From contig CBDCJX010000009.1 in NCBI GenBank assembly GCA_965218045.1, forward strand, positions 558,001 to 622,000: DNA of 64,000 nt, in the 5' to 3' direction. The stretch comes from CAVRCA01 sp965218045 (lineage in GTDB: Bacteria > Pseudomonadota > Alphaproteobacteria > Acetobacterales > Acetobacteraceae). A program made the translations under genes and the position numbers. A model generated the notes under the pieces. The model searched no databases, was not told the DNA's origin, and was given only the letters and a program-made list of their open reading frames with translations. This document shows positions 37,260 to 43,796 of the stretch, in pieces; the first letter of the stretch is position 1; every line of letters starts with the position of its first letter.

Positions 37260-38160
37260 CTTGCCATGCCATCCGGCTCCGTCACGAGCGCGGCGTGCAC
37301 GCCAGCAGGCAGGGTTACGGAGAATCGCTCAAGGAACAGATCCATGGTCGCGGCGGTTGCCTCCGGGCGAGGGCGAAGCCATCGTCAGTGCCGGGCCGGA
37401 CGGCGGCGAAGATGTAGGTGGACAGGAAACGCTTGTCGCAGCGTCCTGGCGGACGCTGGCCGCGGCTGAACCAGCGATGGCCGGTGCGGCCTTTCTGGCC
37501 CTCCCGCGCTTCGTCTTCAAACCAAAGCTGCAACGTCTTCCCGGGGTGGGCGGCGACAAGCGCTTCCAGTTCGGCGGCCAGTTTTTTTATATAGCTCGCG
37601 CGCTTCGACATCGCCCTGCGGGTGTGCGGGCCGTGCTTTCTGCCAGGATAGACCGATCCGTCGCAGCAACTTGGAGAGGGCGGACAGCGTGTAGCTCACG
37701 CTCCACTCGTGTTCGATATGGGCAACAATGTCGATCAGCCGGTAGGTGCTCATCCCGTCCGCCTCTGGGTCGGGGCCTTGCAGCACCCAAGCCCGCAAGT
37801 TGTCGCGCTGCTCCTCGTCCAGCTTCCCGTGCGGACCCGACCGAGGGCGGTCATGCAGCCCTGCCAAGCCCTCGGCGTTGTAGCGCACCACAGCATCACG
37901 CAGCGACTGCCGCTCCCGCCCGACCAGACGAGCCGCCTCTCCCCGGCTTGCTCCTTCCAATGCTTGGGCGATCGCCAGGGCGCGCAATGCTGCGCGCCGA
38001 TCCGGCTCGCTGCGCGCAAACCGGCGCAGGTCCGCGGCGTCAAGATCGCCCCGGATCGGCAGCCCACGTCCCGCCATCAAGCCCTCCCTCGAATCGACCA
38101 GATTGCAAGGGAATCACACGACAGCGCCTCCGTACATCACATCCGAGTCAGCGGACGAGA
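37260..38160 (-). mobile_element. Decayed IS630-family insertion sequence
   Basis: Transposase remnant read leftward from ATG 38077, behind a GAGGGAGGG ribosome site. Frame 1 has the helix-turn-helix half (EAARLVGRERQSLRDAVVRY, LLRRIGLSWQKARPAHPQGD). At about 37585 an A7 slippery tract is the usual IS630 frameshift point into frame 2, which carries the first catalytic region (LQLWFEDEAREGQKGRTGHR). A further one-base loss near 37365 moves the sequence to frame 3 (MDLFLERFSVTLPAGVHAAL). The protein then ends in the direct repeat, so the final D and E of the DDE triad are missing. The element cannot transpose by itself. Confidence 0.85.
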
Positions 38161-38191
38161 CAACGGGTATCAGACCAGCCGTCTTTGTTTT

Positions 38192-38221
38192 GTAAACGTA
38201 ACATTATAGGCGCGCTGAAGC
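38192..38221 (+). repeat. 30-bp direct repeat, right copy
   Basis: Second copy of the repeat at 37230-37259. Its TAACATTAT core recurs, inverted, at about 38925-38933 beyond the gene at 38231-38887, so this copy may be one end of a small mobile unit. Confidence 0.8.
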
Positions 38222-38230
38222 ACCGCCACC

Positions 38231-38887
38231 TCAGGCCCGGAAAAGCGGCGGTGGCCAGGGGGGCAGGAACGACGGCGGGCTGGCGGACTTCCTGGCAGAC
38301 TCCGCCGGGCGAGGTCCGGGTGGGGCTTGGGGTTGGGTGTCGGGCGTTACGTCGGGCGACGCCTCGCCCGGCGCTGCGGCGAGCGCCGCCGGAGTGAGTG
38401 GTGGCTCCGAACGCGGCGGTTTCGGCGGCAGCCGCAGCGGCGCGGGCAGCGGATCGTTGGTCAGTCGCCGCCACAGCGGGCGCAGCAGCCGACCCGCTTG
38501 CGGCGACGCCGCGAGCAGCGCCTGCATCTCCGCATCCTCGACCAGAGCCAGCAGCCAGGCGCCGAGATACCCGGCGCCGAAACGGGCCAGCACCGGGCCG
38601 CTCGGCAGCGGCGTCCCTCGCGAGGTCGACTCGGCCGGCTCGGCTGCCCGGCGCGGCGCCCGGTCTTTGCGCGGTGCAAGCGTCCCGGCGGCGAACTGCG
38701 CATGCAGCGCGGCGAGGCGCCGCGTCGTGCGCTGCAGGTACTTCCACAGCAGCAAGGCAAGCGGCCCCAGCACGTCGCGCTTCCGGGGGTTCCGGTCGAC
38801 CCAATCGGCGAGCGTCCACCTCAGCCGCTCGACGAGCAGGCCGAAGCGGCACATCAAGCCGGTTGGGGTGGAAGCACCTGGGGACAT
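38231..38887 (-). CDS. Proline-rich accessory protein of unknown function
   Basis: A 218-residue protein. The N-terminal half is helical and basic (RFGLLVERLRWTLADWVDRN followed by a PRKRD motif, and a stretch LLLWKYLQRTTRRLAALHAQ). The second half is rich in Pro, Ala and Arg (LPPKPPRSEPP, GPRPAESARK), probably disordered. No catalytic motif, signal or membrane segment is recognised. It sits beside IS remnants, between inverted TAACATTAT-type ends. A strong promoter places the start of transcription at or next to the ATG at 38887; ATG 38854 is an alternative start. Confidence 0.65.
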   Translation of the reverse strand: MSPGASTPTGLMCRFGLLVERLRWTLADWVDRNPRKRDVLGPLALLLWKYLQRTTRRLAALHAQFAAGTLAPRKDRAPRRAAEPAESTSRGTPLPSGPVLARFGAGYLGAWLLALVEDAEMQALLAASPQAGRLLRPLWRRLTNDPLPAPLRLPPKPPRSEPPLTPAALAAAPGEASPDVTPDTQPQAPPGPRPAESARKSASPPSFLPPWPPPLFRA

Positions 38888-38894
38888 GGGCGAA

Positions 38895-38923
38895 GTTATA
38901 GGCTCGGTCAAATAGAGTGTCAA
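38895..38923 (-). promoter_or_regulatory. Sigma-70 promoter of the accessory gene
   Basis: On the minus strand, TTGACA (38918-38923) and TATAAC (38895-38900) are separated by exactly 17 bp. Initiation about 7 bp after the -10 falls at the ATG at 38887, so the mRNA could be leaderless. The -35 lies next to the island's right-end TAACATTAT motif. Confidence 0.7.
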
Positions 38924-38971
38924 GATAATGTTAGTAACCCTTGGCAGGACTCGCGTGTTTGGAAGGCAAGG

Positions 38972-39394
38972 CTGATGCGTATTGTCGCGGGCCTTGCCGA
39001 TGCTTGCGCCGATCCGGCAGGGTGGAAGCGGCGGAGCGTCAGCGCTACGACCTGGTGTTCATCGCGCCGTCCTGGCCCGAAATCGACGCGCAGGATGTCA
39101 TAGAAGCCGAACCTTACGCCGTCCGCGACCCCGAAGGTGCTCGGACGCTCGTTGCGCCGGTGGCGGGTGCTCCACCGCGTGAAGCAGGCGCACGCGGCCG
39201 ACCCCGAGCTTGCGCAGGCAGAAGCATCGCTGCCCGGTTTGGGCTGGCAAGAACGCCCCAGCCCGAAGCCGATCGAACTGCGCACCGGCGCCAACGGCTC
39301 AAGGCTCGTCCCCATCATTCCGAGCCGTTGCCGCTGGACGCGGTTCATGCTGTCGGACGGCACGGCGGCACGGCTTGTCGAGACGCTCGCCTGA
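38972..39394 (+). pseudogene. Broken gene of unknown family
   Basis: Coding-like sequence changes frame at least twice: MRIVAGLADACADPAGWKR, then RYDLVFIAPSWPEIDAQDVI and EAEPYAVRDPEG in a second frame, then back to the first frame with RVLHRVKQAHAADPELAQAE and the end RFMLSDGTAARLVETLA. The pieces are consecutive, in the same direction and non-repetitive, which suggests one protein of about 140 residues broken by small indels. It abuts the right end of the accessory unit. Family not recognised. Confidence 0.4.
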
Positions 39395-39397
39395 GCA

Positions 39398-40093
39398 TCA
39401 GGTCAACGTATCGACCCAGCCGACCAGATCGGCGATGCGATCCAGTCGTCGGTATCGCGGATGGTGGTCAGGGGCGTCGGCACGCTCGTACGACCATACG
39501 ATCTCATGCGGCACGTAGGCGGCCCAAGCGCCTGCCTCTAACGCTGGTATCACGTCGGAGCGGATCGAGTCCCCGGCCACCAAGCCATGGTCCGGCGCAA
39601 CATCGTGGCGCGCGAACAGGCGGCGGAAGGTTTCCGGCGTCTTGTCGCTGACGATCTCGATGGCCGAGAAGCGCTCGCCCAACCCCGAGGCGGCGAGCTT
39701 CGCCTCCTGGTGAAATAGGTCGCCTTTGGTGACCAGCACCAGCCGCGCGCGTTCGGTGAGTCGGTCGAGCGTGTCTTCGACGCCATTCAGCAATTCGACT
39801 GGATGCGCGAGCAGGTCTCGCCCGACGCGCAGGATTGCGGCGACCATGGCCGGGAGGAGATTGTCGCCCGACAGCTCCAGCGCGGTCTCGATCATCGACA
39901 GGGTGAAGCTCTTCGCACCGAAGCCGTAGAGCGCCAGGTTACGCGCTCCGACGGCATCCAGCCGCTCGCGCGCGATCCCCGGCTCGGCGAGCGGCGCGAG
40001 CAGCGCGCCGAATGCGCGCTCGGCCGCATCGAAGTGGCGCATGTTGTGCCAGAGGGTGTCGTCGGCATCGAGGCAGATAAGGTCGATTGGCAT
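39398..40093 (-). CDS. HAD-superfamily hydrolase
   Basis: A 231-residue phosphatase-like protein. Motif I is ICLDADDTLWHN (D-x-D-x-T), motif II the Thr/Lys region RLVLVTKGDLF, motif III the Lys in VSDKTPETF and motif IV AGDSIRSDVIPALEAG. The cap is inserted after motif I. The ATG at 40093 is chosen over a TTG two codons upstream. Substrate unknown. It converges on the broken gene of the accessory island. Confidence 0.9.
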   Translation of the reverse strand: MPIDLICLDADDTLWHNMRHFDAAERAFGALLAPLAEPGIARERLDAVGARNLALYGFGAKSFTLSMIETALELSGDNLLPAMVAAILRVGRDLLAHPVELLNGVEDTLDRLTERARLVLVTKGDLFHQEAKLAASGLGERFSAIEIVSDKTPETFRRLFARHDVAPDHGLVAGDSIRSDVIPALEAGAWAAYVPHEIVWSYERADAPDHHPRYRRLDRIADLVGWVDTLT

Positions 40094-40160
40094 GAGCAAT
40101 CACCACTAGCAGGCGAGTATGCCAGGGCCCACGCATGACTTATGCGCCCCGTGCAACCAA

Positions 40161-40652
40161 TTAGAAGATGCCCATCGCTAAACCGGCCGCGAGCGTGGCG
40201 CCGAGTTCCTCGCAGCGGGCGAGGTCGGCGGCGCCGATCGTCTTCGGCGCCAGGATCGCCTCCGGGGTCTGCGCGTGGGTGCAGATGATCAGTGGCTCGG
40301 CAACGGCGCGCAGGCGCCAGCCGGTGGTGATCCGCTCGATCTGCCGCGCCGCGTTGCCGCCGTCGCTGCCGGCACAGATCAGCGTCGCATAGGGCCGGGC
40401 GTTGATGCGGTCCAGCACCGGGTAGTAAGCGCGGTCGAAGAAATCCTTCATCAGTCCGGCCAGCGCGGCAAGGTTCTCCGGGCTGGCGAAGATGTATCCA
40501 TCGGCTGCCAGAACTTCCTCGGGCTGCGTTTCCGCTGCCGGACGCAGCCGCGCCTCCACATCCGCCTCACCCGCCGCACCGCGCGCGGCCGCTTGCGCCA
40601 TCTGCTGGGTTCCTCCGGTGCGGGAGTGGAACACGATCAGCAGCGCCTTCAT
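40161..40652 (-). CDS. Flavodoxin-family FMN protein
   Basis: A 163-residue flavodoxin-like fold. The phosphate-binding loop is ALLIVFHSRTGGTQQMA (S-x-T-G-x-T/Q-x-x-M). The region DGYIFASPENLAALAGLMKD resembles the second FMN loop (ASPEN), as in WrbA/NQR-type flavoproteins. The third is ICAGSDGGNAARQIE. Likely a small NAD(P)H-quinone or nitro reductase or an electron carrier. It is divergent from ada. Confidence 0.88.
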   Translation of the reverse strand: MKALLIVFHSRTGGTQQMAQAAARGAAGEADVEARLRPAAETQPEEVLAADGYIFASPENLAALAGLMKDFFDRAYYPVLDRINARPYATLICAGSDGGNAARQIERITTGWRLRAVAEPLIICTHAQTPEAILAPKTIGAADLARCEELGATLAAGLAMGIF

Positions 40653-40763
40653 TTGGCGTGTGGCGGGCTTGAGTGAGGGCCAGCGCCGGATAGCGCGGTG
40701 ACCGTCTCGCTCGCACAGTGCCGTGCAGGCGAACCAGCGATCAGCCATATTGGATCTGCCACC

Positions 40764-41824
40764 ATGACGCACATCGTGACCGAGCATCGGCCTGACGACC
40801 AGCTTTGGACCGGCTCCGCCGTCGGGAAGCCGGCGACTATCTCTACGCGGTGACCGCGATGGGTGTATTCTGTCGGCCCGACTGCCCCTCGCCCCGCCCG
40901 TTGCGCCGCAACGTCCGCAGCTTCGACACCGTGGTCGAAGCCGAGGCGGCGGGGTTCCATGCCTGCAAGCGCTGCGATCCGGACGGCGCGCGCGCCCGTC
41001 TCGCCGAGGCGGTGGTGCGCGACGCTTGCGCGGCAATCGAGACGTCCGAGACCTTCCCCTCGCTCGAGGCGCTGGCGCGGCGGTCTGGCTATTCGCGGGT
41101 CCGCTTCCTGCGCCTGTTCCGAGCTCACACCGGCCTGACCCCGCGCAGCTACGCCGAGGGGGTACGCGCGCGGCGCTTGCAGGCGCGGCTGGTCGATTGC
41201 GCGCGGGTCGCCGATGCGGTGGCCGAGGCGGGCTACGGGTCGAAAAGCCGGGTCTGCGAAAAAACCGGCACCCTGCTCGGCATGACGTCAGGCGGGTTGC
41301 CGCGTGGCGGCGCCGGCGAGGAGATCCGAACGGTTTTCGCCGATTGCCGGTTCGGGCGGCTGCTGCTCGGTGCCACCGAGAAGGGTGTGTGCTTCCTCGG
41401 TTTCGCCGAGCCCGACGATGCGCTGCTCGGCGATCTGCGCCGTCGCTTCCCGCGCGCCCGGCTGCGCGCCGATGACACGGGGTTGGCCGCGACGGTTCGC
41501 GCCGTGCTGAGCTTCATCGCGGAACCGAGACAAGCGCTCGCCCTGCCGCTCGACCTGCGCGGAACGGCATTTCAGCTTCGGGTCTGGCAGGCGCTGTGCC
41601 GCATCCCGGTGGGCGAGACCCGCAGCTACGCCGAACTGGCGGTGCTGATCGACGCGCCGCGCGCGGTCCGCGCCGTCGCTCGCTCCTGCGCCACCAACCC
41701 GGTGTCGCTGGCGGTACCGTGCCATCGGGTGTTGGGCAGCGACGGCGACCTCACCGGCTACCGTTGGGGCCTGCCACGCAAGCACGCGCTGCTGGCGGCG
41801 GAGAAGCGGGCGCGGTCGGCTTGA
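40764..41824 (+). CDS. ada: Ada: methylated-DNA repair methyltransferase and regulator, apparent N-terminal frameshift
   Basis: Bifunctional repair of alkylated DNA. The N-terminal zinc domain has all four Cys (GVFCRPDC and HACKRC); the first accepts methyl from phosphotriesters. An AraC-type DNA-binding part (LEALARRSGYSRVRFLRLFR) and the O6-methylguanine transferase domain (VPCHRVLG, with the acceptor Cys) follow. The first 16 codons from ATG 40764 (MTHIVTEHRPDDQLWT) fit Ada N termini (D-D-Q-x-W) but are one base out of frame with the rest. Either a one-base loss near 40812 disables the normal start, or translation begins at TTG 40805, giving 339 residues. Confidence 0.85.
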
Positions 41825-41869
41825 TCGAGCGGCGAGCAGGGTCGAGCCGGACCGTGCTACGCCGCGGGC

Positions 41870-43468
41870 CTACTGCTCCAGCCACACATCCTCGAAGCGC
41901 CAGCCATTGTAGATGCTGTTCACCATGATGGTGAGGTTCTTCACCGCCGGCTGCCAGCAGGCGGCCGCGTCGCCATGGAACAGGACGGGGCGGGCGATGT
42001 CCTCGGCAAGTGTGCGTTCGATTTCCCAGACTATCGCCCGGCGCTTGGCGAAATCGGCCTCGGTGGACTGCTGCACGAACAGTTTTTCCAGTCCCGGGTT
42101 GCAGTAATTGGTATAGTTGCGCAGCGAACCGCAGGCGTAGTTCTCGAAGAAGTGCTGGTCCGGGTCGTCGACCGAACTGCCGGTCTGGTTCATGCCGATT
42201 GTGTAGTCCTTCTTGAACACTCGGTTGTAGAACAGCGCGGTGTCGACGACATCGAGCTCGGCGTCGATGTAGATGTGCTTGAGCTGATCGATCAGGATCA
42301 GCGCCGGGTCGCGGAAGCTGGCCAGGTTGCGGGTGAACAGCTTGATCCTGAGCCGGTTGTTCGGGCCGTAACCGTGCTTCTGCATCAGGGCGCGGGCTTG
42401 CTCGCGGCTCGCCGCCACGTCCGGCCCATAGCCCGGCAAATCACTCAACTCCTCGGGCGGCAATCCCCACAACCCCTCCGGCGGCGGCAGCATCGCGCCA
42501 CCGATCTTTGCTTGCCCTTCGCTCAGGATATCGACGAACGCGCTCCGATCGAGCGTCAGCGCCAACGCGCGGCGGATGTCGGACTCGTCGAACGGCGCCG
42601 CGTCGCGGTTGATGATGACGTTGGTGCTCACCGCGGTGGGACGCATCAGGCACTGCGCCTGCGGCGCCTGCGCGCGAATTTCTTTTAGCAGCGGCACCGA
42701 GACGTCGGGCGGGTAGGTCATGTCGAACCGGCCGGCGATGAACGCCAGCATGCGCGTCGCCCGACTCGGGATGATCTTGTATTCGATGGCGTCGAGGTAG
42801 GGCAGGCCGGGCTTCCAGTAATCCGGATTGCGCTCGAGCCTAATGCTCTGGTTCTGCCGGTAGTTGACGAAGCGGAACGGGCCGGTGCCGACCGGCTGGG
42901 TGCGCATCGTCGCCGGCGGCACGCGGCACGGATAGACCGGCGACCATCCCGAGGCGAGCAGCGCAAGCAGTGCGGGCTGTTTTCGTTTTAAGTGAAACGT
43001 TACTCTATGCGCATCGCTGACGGTTACCGATTCCAGGTTGCGGTACCAGGCCTGACGCGGGCTGCGTCGCAGCTTCGTCTCGCCGAGCCCCGCCACCATA
43101 TCCCAGGTGCACTTCACGTCGGCGGCCGTGAACGGCGTGCCATCGTGCCACTTCACGCCTTCGCGCAAGGTGAAGGTGAGCGCGGTGCCGCTCTCGTCCC
43201 ACTGCCACGCGCTCGCCAGGTCCGGCACGATCGCTTCACGGCTGTTTTGCGCGACGTGCTGATTGTAGATCACGAGATTGTTGTAGATCGCCATGAAGGG
43301 GATCACCACCGAGGCCGTCCCTTCCTCGTGGATCGAGGCGCTCGGTGGGCTGTCGATGTGCTCGATCGTGAGGGTGCCGCCGCGTTGCTGTGCGGCGGCG
43401 GGTAGGCAGGAGAGTAGGGCGAGACCGACGATCACCGCCAGCCGCGCCGCGCTGAGTCCGTGTTGCAT
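41870..43468 (-). CDS. ABC transporter peptide-type substrate-binding protein (SBP_bac_5)
   Basis: A 532-residue periplasmic protein of the DppA/OppA class. The signal peptide is in the first 28 residues (LAVIVGLALLSCLPAAAQ). Family motifs are LTFTLREGVKWHDGTPFTAADV, VGTGPFRFVNY and NPDYWKPGLPYLDAIEYKII. The ATG at 43468 follows AGGGAG; a start at 43483 is also in frame. No permease or ATPase genes adjoin it, so it is an orphan binding protein here. A short AT-rich patch lies near codons 150-155. Confidence 0.92.
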   Translation of the reverse strand: MQHGLSAARLAVIVGLALLSCLPAAAQQRGGTLTIEHIDSPPSASIHEEGTASVVIPFMAIYNNLVIYNQHVAQNSREAIVPDLASAWQWDESGTALTFTLREGVKWHDGTPFTAADVKCTWDMVAGLGETKLRRSPRQAWYRNLESVTVSDAHRVTFHLKRKQPALLALLASGWSPVYPCRVPPATMRTQPVGTGPFRFVNYRQNQSIRLERNPDYWKPGLPYLDAIEYKIIPSRATRMLAFIAGRFDMTYPPDVSVPLLKEIRAQAPQAQCLMRPTAVSTNVIINRDAAPFDESDIRRALALTLDRSAFVDILSEGQAKIGGAMLPPPEGLWGLPPEELSDLPGYGPDVAASREQARALMQKHGYGPNNRLRIKLFTRNLASFRDPALILIDQLKHIYIDAELDVVDTALFYNRVFKKDYTIGMNQTGSSVDDPDQHFFENYACGSLRNYTNYCNPGLEKLFVQQSTEADFAKRRAIVWEIERTLAEDIARPVLFHGDAAACWQPAVKNLTIMVNSIYNGWRFEDVWLEQ

Positions 43469-43500
43469 GATCCGCTCCCTCATTGCCTTTTGTTGGGGCA

Positions 43501-43551
43501 TCTCGTCGGGTCACCCCTCTCGTCGGGTCACCCCTCTCGTCGTGTCACCCC
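43501..43551. repeat. Three tandem 17-bp repeats
   Basis: Unit TCTCGTCGGGTCACCCC occurs three times head to tail; the third copy has one change (GTGTC for GGGTC). The array starts 33 bp upstream of the binding-protein gene, so it could affect its expression or be a simple slippage product. Confidence 0.85.
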
Positions 43552-43671
43552 TTGAGTCGGCATCGCCGGCCTGCCGCAGGCTGCGGCCGGAGGGGGTCAA
43601 TGACAACCGAATTCGCGCGCCGTGGGGAGATCCCATCGCAGGGCTTGCCGCCGCGCCGGCGGGGTCGATAC

Positions 43672-43782
43672 AAGAGCTAGAGCGGCTTCGCCTGACTGGA
43701 ATCGCGAAGACGATCCGGTCTGCCGAGTAGCCGCGCGAAACAAAGAGCTAGAGCGGTTACAGCTTGGCTGAAGCCGCTCTAG
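43672..43782. repeat. REP-like palindromic sequence upstream of leuS
   Basis: AAGAGCTAGAGCGG occurs at 43672-43685 and 43743-43756. The second copy pairs with CCGCTCTAG at 43774-43782 to give a 9-bp perfect stem. The structure ends 15 bp before the leuS start, so it may be a REP element or a leader structure of leuS. Confidence 0.5.
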
Positions 43783-43796
43783 AACGCACGGCTTGT

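Noticed and set aside
42985..43012. AT-rich inverted repeat CGTTT-N6-AAACG resembling half of parS
   Set aside because: It lies inside the binding-protein coding region and does not match the parS core; likely chance.
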